From the NCBI RefSeq assembly GCF_001649575.2, contig NC_051448.1, positions 14,292,405-14,356,404 on the forward strand: 64,000 nucleotides of DNA, read 5' to 3'. The notes beneath the pieces were generated by a model. The model made no database searches. It was not told the origin of the DNA and saw nothing but the letters and a program-made list of their open reading frames with translations. This document shows, piece by piece, positions 45,021 to 57,334 of the stretch. This DNA is from Kryptolebias marmoratus (lineage: Eukaryota; Chordata; Actinopteri; Cyprinodontiformes; Rivulidae). Positions within the stretch are counted from its first letter, which is position 1; each line of letters begins with the position of its first letter. The position numbers were made by a program, and so were the translations under genes.

Positions 45021-48000
45021 AAACTGTTTTTCATTTGACTTGTTTCTAATTTCTGTTATGGTTCTTGAGATAACTTTACTTGTGAATTGAATTAACGTAA
45101 CTATACAATTGTACAGTATCAACATGTCATAACAAGTCCAGACAAAAGAATTGCTTTTAGCTACTAAAAAGCAGTCTTGGTCAAATAAAAGACTTTGGGC
45201 CTTCTTTAATAACTGCCTCCATGAATGCAGTACTTTATGTGTGTCTATTTATTAGGTAAAAAAATATTTTACATATAAAAATACAAAGTTATACAACTTT
45301 TACTTTGGAAGATTTTTTTTAATATATTACAGGAGCTTCAATTTCCTCACAATGCAGGCACCTTATAATAACATAATCATTGAAAATGAACTGTATTTTC
45401 ACAAAGATTTTAAAATTTACCAACATTTACTTCTGCTTTCATTTTGTTCTTCGGTTTTCTGCAAAAACACACTTCCTAATAAATGTTTAAACACAAACCA
45501 AAGATTTTTCTTTTGGGTCTTTCTGATAAAAGAAAAAAAAATAGTTTGTGGATATATGTAAATTTTTATTTTTTAACATAAAAAAAGAATAGTACAAATG
45601 TTGGTGAATACATGTCATCAGGAGGAACACTGAACGGACTCAAACTGAAATATCCCCAAAAAATTAAACTAAAGCTTGGACCTGATGTGCCACAGGACAC
45701 GCAGATGCCAGTGGAGACTATGTGAACATTATAACCACGATAAACGGCTTTCACAAACATCAGCATTTGATGCCTCAGGAACAGGTTGGTGCAGTATGAC
45801 GAAGCCAGTTCCAGACTGCCTGTTTTAGGAGATAACAAGCAGGCGAATGGGGCCTGTTTTAGCTGAGTAAACCCTTATCACATCTAGATAGGCGCTCATG
45901 TTGTCGCTGCCATCTGGTTTGTAACAAAGACTTTGAAAATCTCCCTTTACAATCACAGACGCCGGCAGCTTGGTCAACATGTTGTTTTCTGTTTTTAATC
46001 AGCAACACGGGCACACAACAAGGCAAGTTGCTTCCTTCTTATAAACTGTCCCGTTTACTGGCACATCATTCTGTCTCATGCTATTAAGCAGGTGTTTCAG
46101 TCCTCACTACTCCCCCTTTTCTGACTTCCTGTGACACACTGGCTGAAGCAAGCGAAAGCTTGCTGGTTCCTGTGTGGAACCTCTGCCCCCAACGCTGAAG
46201 AAAAAATAAAGTCTAATTGGCTTGGGGGTAATTTTTGTGCAATTTCCATTTTAAATGGTCATTGTTTTGATGCTGTTTGTATGTTAATGGCATGTACTTC
46301 TAATGGTCTTTCTGTGATTTAACCCTTTTCTCAAAACTGATTTTGAGATGGCATAAGCTAGAAAAGTCTCATTTAACGCTACATACACTCAGAACAAACT
46401 AGATGTTTGTTTGGTCTAAACATATTATGTTTAAGTTTTCTGAATGATTTATTCTTACTGGTTGAATATAAACTTTTTCTGATCAATTTAATTCAGTTTA
46501 TATATATAGCATCAGCTCAGTCATTTCAGGGTAAAATGCAAAGTCAAAGTTGAATGTAAACAATAATAATTATAAAAGGACCAGTTTTCACTAAATTACA
46601 ATGATTTCTTTCAGAATTCAGTATTTTTGTTGTTTCATAGTAACATACATGGGTTAAATTGAGTTTTTCTTTTTAGAATAATCTCAATTTCCTTACAACT
46701 ATAGGTTCTTAAGTTAACTGGGTTTACTAAACAAATTGTTAAGAAAGAAAGCACTCCTTGAAGGAATTCTTTCATACAGTTGGACTTGGCCTTACTAAAG
46801 AAAGCAAAGAAAGATAATTAAAGAAGGAAAAGAAAGATAATTGGAATCTGTTCCAAAAAAGAAAAAAGTCCAGAAAAACAAAGATTACAACTATACAATT
46901 GTTTCATATTGAAAGAAAGCCATAAAGTTCTGTGAAAACGTATTTCACATAGTTTATGTTCATTTAACAAGTGTCTTTTTTTGAGTGTACCCAAGTGGGA
47001 TCGTAATAAATATTGCAGCCCCTGCTTCTTGTGTGTATGAGGGGTTAGGATCGGGCTTAAATGCAAGCTGATTAGGACTCAAGACCTCTGTATCTTATGA
47101 TGCGTCATTATTGTAATTGCAGATGAAGTGAGGTTTGGACCAGTAATTTGAAAACCAAGATTTCTACTGTGTGTACTTCTTTGAAGAGATTTCTTGTGTT
47201 TTTTTTTTTTTTTTTTTGCTGGGACATTTGGGTAAATGTTTTCACAGCGTGCTAAATGTGTGAGTTTGGTCATGTAGGTTTTTCTTCATTGGGCGCTCAG
47301 TTCCCAGGGATATTTGCCCCCTGAGGCAGAGGAGTGACATTGGCCAGAGTGCGAATTTGTGGGAGAAACACAGCTTCTGCATCATACAGGGGAACACATG
47401 GCTTTTCATAAGCACCAAACTGTGCGCACACACGCACACACACACGGCCATCTGGGCAAAGCAGGCATCAATTACATCAAATTTACCTTGTGTCATCCAC
47501 GAACTGAAGTCGCAGAATCAGTACGATAACCCTGGGTCCCAGGGTGGTGACAAATGGGACATAAAATTCTTTTCAGCTTATCTGCAAAAGTTTAAAGAGG
47601 CGTCCTAAAAGACAATAGGCAAAGTAATTACTTTCCCCCATAAAGGATTTATATACAGTTTTTGGCCTGAACGTTCTTCTACAGAGGACATACTGGTTTT
47701 GCTGATGTATTGGCTCAATTACCTTAAAATTATCCAGCTGTGAGAAACAAATATTTCACTAGTTTCACAATGTCAGAAATATATATGTGCACACCTTTCC
47801 TCTCGTGTTCTGGAAAGTGTACGTCTTGAGAGGCTCAACCTACTGGTTCTAGCTGATACCCTACATAGCTTTTATTTCCGAGCAAATTACCATCACAGGT
47901 TAATGGAGCTGCTTCCAATAAGCCTGAATGTAATGAATGCCACTCAGCAACAATTACAAATGGGTGAATTTAATGCAGTTTTATGTCCTAATAGTATTTT

Positions 48001-48986
48001 TCCTCCACCGCTGTAGCTTTGCTGAACTTACAGTGCGCTTCTTAAATTGCACTCATTTGTTTTCTCAAAAGATAAAGATCAAAATAAACTTTTTGCTTCT
48101 GATTTTATATGTTTTAACTGTGCTTGACTTGTACAGGAGGATATTTTCTTTAATTCAGACTGAAAAATATCACCACCAAGGGTGCCTCCAGAAAATTTAC
48201 AACAGGGTGGTAGGAAAAATTTGAAAAAAATGTAGTTCTGTTCCAAAACCTTTCATTTCAGTATGATTGTTCCACAGTGCGCTCGGTTTTGTTCGTGGGA
48301 TTTGAAGTTGGGTCTGGTGGTGTGCAGAGATGAGTCCTGAGCTCTTAATGCAGCAATGTGTGGTACTCCATTAAAAACCACTATTTTAAATTCATACAAA
48401 TGAGCAAACATAGCTAATTACAAATGTTCAGAGTACCCAATCTCTCATATAATGTCCATGTTCCCTCAGAAAGTCGGTGCAGACACTTGTGTCCCATGCA
48501 CGCCTCTCCCAAAACTAGCTTTGTGCTAATGCGTTAGCTTCAGCATATGGTGTTGACGCTGTTCATTTACTTTAGCTCAGGACTCATAAACAACGCTGAA
48601 CAATGCTCCCACTCTCATTCACGGCAGGTAAACACTGCCAAAAAACATCCCCGGATATTAAAATCAGTTGTAGCTCAGAGCTCCACTGACAACCGGTGTT
48701 TAGCTTTCCCTCCCGATCTGTCCTCTGTGGGTGGTGAGGAGGTCAAAGACTACTCAGAAAGTAGGAAAACTATCATCTTTTATTCTACTTATTATAAATC
48801 TAACTATTAGAGGATGGAAAATAATGCAAGAAAAAAAAAGAAACACGACTAAAGGTTTGAACAATGTCACTGAGATGAGTGTTTTCTAACTTCATCTCCA
48901 AGACTGCCAGTCACTGATTTTATACCTTTATTTCCACCATAAGTGACAGATTAAATCAGTCTTTTTGTTTTGTTTGAATATTTTTG
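45021..48986. other. Intergenic region without a supported gene
   Basis: AT-rich, with a T-run at 47200-47217 and a short CA array near 47430-47445. Open frames are short and unmatched. Confidence 0.45.
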
Positions 48987-49181
48987 CCCCACCGGGAGGA
49001 GGCCCAGAGGAAGACCCAGGACATGTTGGAGTTCTGTTTTTTGGCTAGCCTGGGAACGCCTTAGGATTCCCCTGGAGGAGCTGGCCCAAGTGGCTGGGGA
49101 GAGGTAAGTCTGGGTCTCCCTGCTTAGGCTGCTACCCCCGGGACCCGACCACGGATAAGCGGATGGATGGATGGATGAATA
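48987..49181 (+). mobile_element. L2-type LINE 3' end with GGAT tail
   Basis: CACCGGGAGGAGGCCCAGAG, GAAGACCCAGGACATGTTGG, CTGGGAACGCCTTAGGATTC, GAGGAGCTGGCCCAAGTGGC and CGACCACGGATAAGCGGATG match the coding end and tail of fish L2/Maui-like LINEs (protein around LAWERLGIP.EEL). It ends in (GGAT)n. 5'-truncated and interrupted by stops. Confidence 0.8.
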
Positions 49182-49314
49182 TTTGTGAGAGTCAAAAGCT
49201 CCAAAAATGATACATTACTATGTCATCACTGAATAAAACACCCTAAAATAATCAATGCATGTTGATTTTTGTTGTAAAAATCACTTTTATCTCTATGTAC
49301 ATATGTAAAGTTAT

Positions 49315-49624
49315 GGGCTACATGGAGATGAAGTGATTAGAGCTGTCACCCCACAGCAAGAAACGTTGTAGGTTCGCCTCCCGCTTGCAGCCTTTCTGTG
49401 TGCAGTTTGCATGCATGAGTTTTCTCCAGGTACTCTTCTTCCATGCATGTTAGGTTAGAAACTCTAATGTGTCATTGTGAGTGAGAGCGAGAATAGTTGC
49501 CTGTGATGGACTTGCGTTGTGTCCAGGGCGTACGTCGCCCTCTTGTCCAACGACCACTGGAGATAGGCACCAGCTCCCCTGCGACCCTGGATGGAAAAGC
49601 AGGTAAAGGATGGATGAATGAATG
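49315..49624 (+). mobile_element. tRNA-derived SINE with LINE-type tail
   Basis: A-box-like GAAGTGATTAGAGCTGTCAC and B-box-like GTAGGTTCGCCTCCCG, then GCCTTTCTGTGTGCAGTTTG, TGTGATGGACTTGCGTTGTG, CACCAGCTCCCCTGCGACCC and a GGATGGATGAATGAATG tail. This order belongs to a SINE group widespread in fish. It lies only about 130 bp after the LINE tail. Confidence 0.75.
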
Positions 49625-52600
49625 GGTGCAGGGTTATGTCTTCATTTCAAAGCTCAAATTGTAGCTCATAACAACTTCACATCATTTTTTTTCTGTCTTC
49701 TTCTTTCAGCAACAGTTTCATCATCATCCTGCTCCGACTTGCACTGCGTCTCCCGTGGAACTCATGTCAACATTACTCCGGACAGAACATTGATCAGTGT
49801 CAGGGTACTTTCCTTGCTCCCAGTTTTGGTAAACGCTTTTATGTGTATCACAGTTACAAGCACTTTCCTTATCTCTTGTACGGCATGTGCAATCTTGCTT
49901 TGGACATCCCTCATCTCTGTCTTCAAAATAAACAACACAGATCTATAATCTGCACACAGCTTCAGAGACTCACAGAGGTTCAGGTTGTTTCCCTGCAAGA
50001 GGAATTCAGACATAGATGCTACAAAGAATCTATGTAGCCTGAAAATCAACAACAACAACAACAACAAAACTTAGCAGTGATATTTATACGTTCAACAGCC
50101 TAGAAATTAAATTGATCTGTTATGGGTTTCAGGGACTAATTATTGAAATATGTGCACAAGGTTTGTGGTAAAAAAAAAAAAAAAGAAAAAAGCAGAATGT
50201 CACAGCAAAAACAGTCTAAATCAAAAGTGTAAGTGGATCGTGTGTGGTCACGGGTCCCAAAGAGCTGCTCCTGGCTCAACTCAACCAAAATCAAAGTGAT
50301 GAGTCTCCTTCCTGTCCCCCAGTATGTTTTTTTTTTTTAAATAAACACTATTCCACAGGGATATTTATAAAATCTTATTCTAATCATCCTGAATCTTTCT
50401 AGTCGTTTTTGAGCGGATTCCAGATTGTCACAAATGAGTTTTACTTTTTTCCCACCTTTTTCAGTATTGCTCTATTTAATGTGTGAAATCAGGAGGAGGC
50501 TTTCAGACATTCCAGAGGCTGGAAAAATGACAGCTCGCCTGGTGATCGTCTGGATCTGGCTTTTTAGTGGAAGCGAGAGAAAAACACAGTAGGCCAAAAG
50601 AGCAACAATAAAGGAGCTCTCCAAATGCACATTTCTTATTAGGTGGTTGCAAAAAAGAAAGAAAGAAAGAAATAGCTGAATGTGTAAGGTTGACATGAAC
50701 TTTTCAAGAACATAAACGTTACAGAAAGATTAAGTAATAAAATAAGTGGTGTTACACATCATTTCACACTGTGTGGAGTGCTTTGGAATAACAAAACTGT
50801 CACTTTTAATAAAACCTTTTCCAATTTGAATAAAACTGGCCAAAAATGTTCACCTGCTTGCAGGAACAAACACAGCTGCTGAAAGATCTCCAGTCTCCCT
50901 TGCTTGAAACACTCATATTTTTAGGGGTTTACTTTGCCAACAGTGGGACAAGAACGAGGAGTTGGTGCATATTAATATTCCCAAAACCACAAAACAACAT
51001 TCTGGACGGCACCTGGTGTACTGCAGCTTTCCAGACGACGTCAGTGGCTAACTAATATACAGTATGCAGTTGCCACGAGTTGAGAATTCTTCACGAACAC
51101 ATGTTTATCGAGAACAATCCCAGTAATACACAATGCCCCTTATCGAAGCATGGCATGCACGTTTCAGAAAGGCTCTCGTAAACTGTTCTCTGCCACTTGT
51201 GCTCCCTCGTAAATTGTTGATCTTATATTCATGACACCATGCCCCTGGAACAAACACGCCATGGCACAATGAGACAAAGGAACAACAAAAAAAAAAAAGT
51301 GCTCTTTGGGTGCCCTTGACGACCGCTGCATGTATTCTAGGTTCAGTGTGTGTATAGTGTCTCTGTTTTGGAGCATGTATTCCAGTACGTGTGTGTGTGT
51401 TTACATGTGAACTGCGCGCCGGCCTCTGCCCCGCAGGAGCACCAACACCTCGGCGTGTTGACAGTGACGACAGGTCAGAGTGGAGTTTACTTTTCCATTA
51501 TTTTATCGTAAATACTGCTCGGGGCTGCGGAGAATGCACAGAAAGTGAAAACAGAGGCAGGCAGGTGGGCATGAAGTGTGAAAATGTTCCGCTCCATCAA
51601 ATATCAACGCAATCAAACATCAACGCAAAGCGTTTGAGAATTCAGCGAGTTTTCTTTTCTTTTTTTTTTTTGGAGAACGTCAAGCAACAGTGCTCATGAT
51701 TGGGTTTCATTTGTTTTGAGCAGGTTTGGGAGGTGGATTAAAATCTTAACAGAGTCATAAAACTTTACCCTTTAAACACCTTTTTAAGGCTTCTCTTCTT
51801 CTTATAAAACTGAGCTCATTAGTCCCGATTTACCACTGTTCCTCCCTGAAACTAAAATCTAGCAGCGGATTTGATAAACTTTCTCTGCTTCAGGTGATTT
51901 TCTGTTCAAACCATTAGTTGCGATCCAGTCTGGTTGAGACCAATAAGGACAGGAGGGGACACCTTTATTGCCTTCATAAGACGACACATGCGGTCAATAA
52001 CAGAGTGGATTTTTATAGCAGTTTCCCAGTCCCTTGAAGCTCTATGGACTGGAACTCACACATGGAAAGCTCAAATCGAAGAAGTTCAGACGGCTGAGAT
52101 GCACAGAATCGTTTGATCCTGCAAAGTTTACCACTGATGTCTGGAAATCATAATCCTTTTCAAAGCTGTTACTGTACAGGTTAATGTTCTGCAAGGGAAG
52201 AAATCAGTAATTTCATTTTCGGCAAATGGAGGTTTTCATTAGGTCAATGCTCATACCAAAAGGAGAGAAGAAAAAGTTTGTGTCTTTAGAGCTTTTAGAT
52301 GAAATACACTGACTTGAGTTCTTTTTTTTTTTTTTGCTCGAAGCAGTGTATGAAGTGTTACCTGTGCCTGACCTGATTGACCTGCCCAGCTGTAATATGA
52401 TGCTGCAGCACGCCACTGGGCTCTCATCGCTTGTTGAGCAACCGGGACAGAAAAGAGACGCTGCAACTCAGGCATTAAAAGCTGTCTTAAATAACAAGCC
52501 GAACAGGGAAACTGCTTTGTATGTAGAAAACCTCTGCAGGTTAATCAATCATAGAAGAAGTTGGGAGATTTTGGAGATGTGATCGTTTCCAGTCATCATG

Positions 52601-52734
52601 TTTGAATTTAAGAAGCACATTTAAAAGTCCTGATCTCTGCTTCATAATTTCAAGTGATTTTAACCAATTTTTTTTTTGTTTTGTTGTTCTGTGCACAATA
52701 AAGATGAAAAATCTCAGCTCAAACCAACTAAAAT
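49625..52734. other. Intergenic region without a supported gene
   Basis: A 108-codon plus-strand frame (49622-49948) has no recognised domain. (CAA)n near 50048-50066 and A/T runs. Nothing else. Confidence 0.45.
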
Positions 52735-52830
52735 GGAAGTGCAAAGGTTGTGAACAATTAATATTTCACCTGCTGTAGATAGTTCTTTTAACACCATCAG
52801 TTTAGAGAAACAGTTTAATCCCGACCAGAT
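52735..52830 (+). repeat. Family B repeat fragment
   Basis: GGTTGTGAACAATTAATATT, CACCTGCTGTAGATAGTTCT and CAGTTTAGAGAAACAGTTTA match the family B core. Confidence 0.6.
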
Positions 52831-54884
52831 CAAATCAACTCAAAACAACTGATGCAGCTTTGTCACACAAGTTTTATTGTCATCTTTTTAAAAAACAATA
52901 GGTCTAAATCATGAATCTCACTTGTCATTCGGATACTCAAAAGACATTAAAAGGGAAGGAATCCTGGACGTCTTAAAGCTTACTTTCTTTACAAGGACGT
53001 TCAAAGCGGTCTTTTCTAAAGGTCATACAAGAAATATAGGATGGAATAGAAACTGTTGTTTCAAAGTTTTATACCAGCAATCAGATAAAAATGTTCTCAG
53101 TTGTTTCAATCCGTGACAACTGGTTATAAAAATTTTCCCAAACCGGTGTAATTAGCAAACAGTTTCTAAGAACGGCTTGCCCAGTATAATCTGATTCCAC
53201 CCTGAAGTATTTTTGTTACTCACTGTTGGGGATTTTCTATAGGAAGGTAAATAGAAAGCAGATGCTTGCTCGAAGACTGGAAATATTTTAAACATTTAGA
53301 CATAACCGTTTGTGACACTGTGTGTCGGAGCAGCGGGCCAGATAGGTCAGCTAAGTGCTTTTTTTTAAGGAAGGATGATCAGGGATATTACCCGTTATAT
53401 AAGATATTGCATATATCTTTCCTTTTGTCCAATTTAAGGCTCATATCCAGCAAACTTTGACAAAACCAGGCAAGTAAACTGAAGGAGTCACACTTGAAAG
53501 TTTTGCTGGAAGAAGAAGTTTGGTTGAGGTAATACCATTTAACTCCATTTTTTTATTTTAGTTTAATAAAGTTATTCCCCTGGAGCTATGTTTTTGTTGA
53601 TAGTCATTTCCTTTTTGGGTGGGATACAGCGAGTGTGAATGTGTGCTGAGTGAGATGTCTGTGGTGTCCACATCTTTCAGTTCCTGTGTGAAGCTTTATT
53701 TTTCCAGCCGAAAAGTGTGTATACGACCGCGCTTTTTATGTTCCTTTTATTTTTCTTTGAGGGTCAAATTACTATCTGGGTGTTCTTTGTCGGCCACTGA
53801 GAGGAACGCTATCATCAAATGGAGATACACATTGTTCTCATTTAGCTTTGAGTAAAAAAAAAAAAAAAAACCTTGGGCGAAAGCAGCAGAGGCCCCTTCT
53901 GTTGATACAGGAAGGTCATTTAATATAATGAAAGTGACATTTAACTGGAAACACTTGACAGAAGCGATTTATTTTTTTGTCCAATTCATATATTTAGCCA
54001 TATAGTCTGCACAGAAAATGGTGATATTCAGCTATTTTTGATTGAATACCAAAACAGTTAGTTTCCAAATTTGTTGTTGTTGCTTGGTTTAACTGGAAAC
54101 ATTTGTACTCCAAAAATCAGCATTTTCCAGCACATAATGGATGACAGCAGCCTTAGCTTGACTCGACCAGATGTAATTGCATATTTACTTTTAGAAAATA
54201 TATTGAAAAACAATAAAGATTACTTTAATGGGGGTATACAGCTGTCCAAAAATCACAAATTAGAATGTGGCCATATTGTATCGGCAAGGTGAATCAGGGA
54301 TTCATGCTCGCCCGTGCTCTGAAATAGAAATTACAAACAGTTGTATGCAGCTGATTCAGGCATCTGTTCAGCTTTTAACATTTTCTGTGTTTCTCTACAA
54401 GCTGTTTTTGGAGATGAAAACAATAAAATCAAGCCAAGATATAGTGTTTCATAACCCTGGTCAGAGTTATTATAACCTCTGAATTCTTGTGCTAAATTTA
54501 GTGCATTGCAAAATAAATGCAATTAAGCAATTTGGCACAACCACAATGCCTAAAAAAATGAGTTATGCCACGAAACTGCCTGTTTTTATGTTGTGTTTTT
54601 ACATTGATGTCTCTAAAGTTCGTGTCCTGATTTTATGCTAGTAGACAAGCTAGTATGTATATTTTACTTTTATACACCTTGAGGCTGTCACAAAAATACA
54701 AAAACCCCAAAAGAACTGGTTTCTTAAAGTGAGGAAAAAAAAGCATGTGACAAATATGACAAATTCAAAATAACAGAACTAAAATCAGACAGGCGGATAG
54801 GATGCTTGGCAAGACTAGAATTAGGCAGGAAGTAATTGATTACTGCATAATGTAGTTCTGATCATTCTTTATTTATTTATTTAA
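52831..54884. other. Intergenic region without a supported gene
   Basis: AT-rich; A-run at 53854-53870. Nothing recognised. Confidence 0.4.
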
Positions 54885-55140
54885 ATTTTATTACTGTTGT
54901 GAAGACAGAGAACTGCTGAAGAATGACAGAAATGCTTTTATCGAAAAACAAAACAAAAACAACAATCCCTGGGGCTACAAAGCATTAGGCAGCGATTGTG
55001 AAATTCCCATGTCAACAGTTCAAAAGTTATCAAGAAGCTTCACAGTCATGAAACTGTAAAGACCTGGAATTCAGAGAGAAATGTGGCATGGTTTGTGTCG
55101 ATTGTGGGAAAAAAAGGAGAACACCACTGAAAAAAAGGGA
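54885..55140 (+). pseudogene. Tc1-like transposase N-terminal fragment
   Basis: GAAATTCCCATGTCAACAGT, CAAAAGTTATCAAGAAGCTT, CACAGTCATGAAACTGTAAA correspond to a Tc1 DNA-binding segment (…IPMSTVQK…F…TVKT). No catalytic part follows. Decayed. Confidence 0.5.
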
Positions 55141-55549
55141 AAAAGAAAAAGAGAAAAAGAAATGCAAAGGCAAGACTAATATTTGCTAAAACTTTCTCAG
55201 ATAAGTCATATTCCTACTGCGGTATTGCTGTATAGACAGAAAAACAAATCAAAGCTCCCTGGGAGGTGAACTAATGAAAACATAAAAGTAAAACATGTCT
55301 GTGGGAGCTGGTTTGCTGCTTCTAGTGGAGGAATAATTGAATAAATCATACAATTTCTAGAATTGACTGCTGTTTTTTTTTTCTTAGACCGTCCATGCTT
55401 GTAAAATACTCCTGTTAGTCTTAGTACCCTTGAATCTGTTGGGAATATTTGGCACATTAGCTGCCCATGACTTTTAGCCTGCTGCTCTAATTTTACAATC
55501 AATTTACTATAAATCAGAATGTCTTTAATTTATCAGATAATATCGCTAA

Positions 55550-55594
<45 letters not shown>

Positions 55595-57171
55595 TGTATC
55601 TGAAATGTGTTACAAAAGGCAAAACTTACAAAAAACAACAAAACTTGTTTTAGAAGATCTTCAGGGCACCTTACCACTGATTCACTGGGATGGATCCCCA
55701 TTTTCCCAAACGATTAGTGCCAGTTTGTTTTAAATATGGTTATGTAGAGTGTTTTTATTATGGTCATCACTAAAGAGCACGTGATTCCCTTTTAATACCT
55801 TTCTCTGACTCTTTTTTTGCCCAGTTGTTGCTCTTGTGAAGACCATCTGAACCAGGATGGACATGTTTCACCAGACGATCACTCTGAAAAGCTGGATTGC
55901 TGCAACCTCTCAGACCATTTGGACAAATGGATCCAAACCTGAAAAAACAAAAATGTTTTCAACAGCAAAGCAGAGCAATAAAATATGCTGCTCACAGGTG
56001 TTATAATAATATCTTTAAACCTCCTGGTTTCTTGTCTCAAAAGGCCACAGCAATGAAAGGTTTATATGAAGTGGTCTGTATTAGAGAGGGCATTAGATGT
56101 GAGCCTCTCAGCTGGAACAGGTCTTGTATCCACAGATCTTGAGAAATGCTGATATCTCAGCAGTAATTTGGATAAGTCTCATATAGAAATTCCCCAGTGA
56201 TTTCCTCCTCCACTGCGCTGTTAGATGGCTTTCAAAAGGGTTCATGTTTTTCTTCAACCCTGTTCTTTCTGCTTGAGAAACACAGGACATATTGTAGATA
56301 ATGCATTTTATATTTGGGGCTTCTAGTTGACATATGCATCAACTTAACAAACTCAGTCAAAACGAAAAGTTAGAAATACTCAAGGTCTTCCATCTTCAGT
56401 AAAGATTCTCCTCTTTGGAGACAATTGGAGACCAAAGTGGTGTTTGAAAGGCAGCGGTGCATCTTAAACCACACTGCAGCAGAGCTGGGAGGACAATTTC
56501 TGGAAACTGAAATAAAAATGATTCCAGATTATCCCAAACAAGACTTTTTTTAAAGTGCTCAATAAGTTTCTCTAAAGGATAACACTGTTTTGTTCTGGTA
56601 TTGTTTTAGTTTTTTAATTCCAGGTTGAGATGACTGACCTTTCACAGATTTTTTTTAAAACAATGATGCTATTTCGAAAAGGGTCAGAATAACTGTAGTC
56701 ATGAATGTTGAGTTTTTAGGAGCAATGATGGGTAAAAAAAAACAAAAAAACAGTTTTTCTACAGATGTGTGAGAAATGATTGAAAAATTTCAAATATTTC
56801 CCAAAGAATTACTGAAAGGCATTTGAAAGTTTCTCCCTCCAAAGTTAAAGCTGGTCACCCTTGATCTTTGCCCATTCAGGTGGCAATGTTTCAGTAAACA
56901 TCATTCAATATTACCTTATATTAACATGTGAACAAGGGGATTACTATATGTAAGATTTGCCAAGCACTACAACTCACAAATAACCCTTTAAGCTTCATCG
57001 TATTGTGTATTTTGCACATGTATTTTGTGCCGTATCACCTCTTAGTCTGATTTGTTTTATAATAAACAGATGTTGTGGATGTAATTATTGAAAAAAAAAG
57101 TATAGCAAATTCCTTATTGGCAACAAGTCCAAAATTTTTGATGGTACAGGGTTGTCTTAGCACCTTTGGCA
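55141..57171. other. Intergenic region without a supported gene
   Basis: Includes an AT microsatellite (55553-55586). An 81-codon frame at 55897-56142 is not recognised. Confidence 0.4.
55553..55586. repeat. (AT)n microsatellite
   Basis: About 17 AT units followed by a short AC run. Confidence 0.9.
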
Positions 57172-57175
57172 TTAA

Positions 57176-57330
57176 CCCTCTCAAGGCAGACATAGCAGAT
57201 TTGCAACAGAAATTGCTACTTACCTAATTACTCCACATTCATATTTTATGAGCCTTATTTTACTCAGATGATAATTTCCCCACATATCTGATTTTTCCTG
57301 TTACTAAAACTTAATTTGAGCCTGAGAGGG
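57176..57330. mobile_element. piggyBac-type MITE, 155 bp
   Basis: TTAA on both sides (57172-57175, 57331-57334), the piggyBac target. Ends are CCCTCTCAAGGC… and …GCCTGAGAGGG: inverted CCCTCTCA plus nearby bases, starting with CCC as piggyBac ends do. There is no coding capacity, so it would have moved with a transposase supplied by another copy. Confidence 0.75.
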
Positions 57331-57334
57331 TTAA

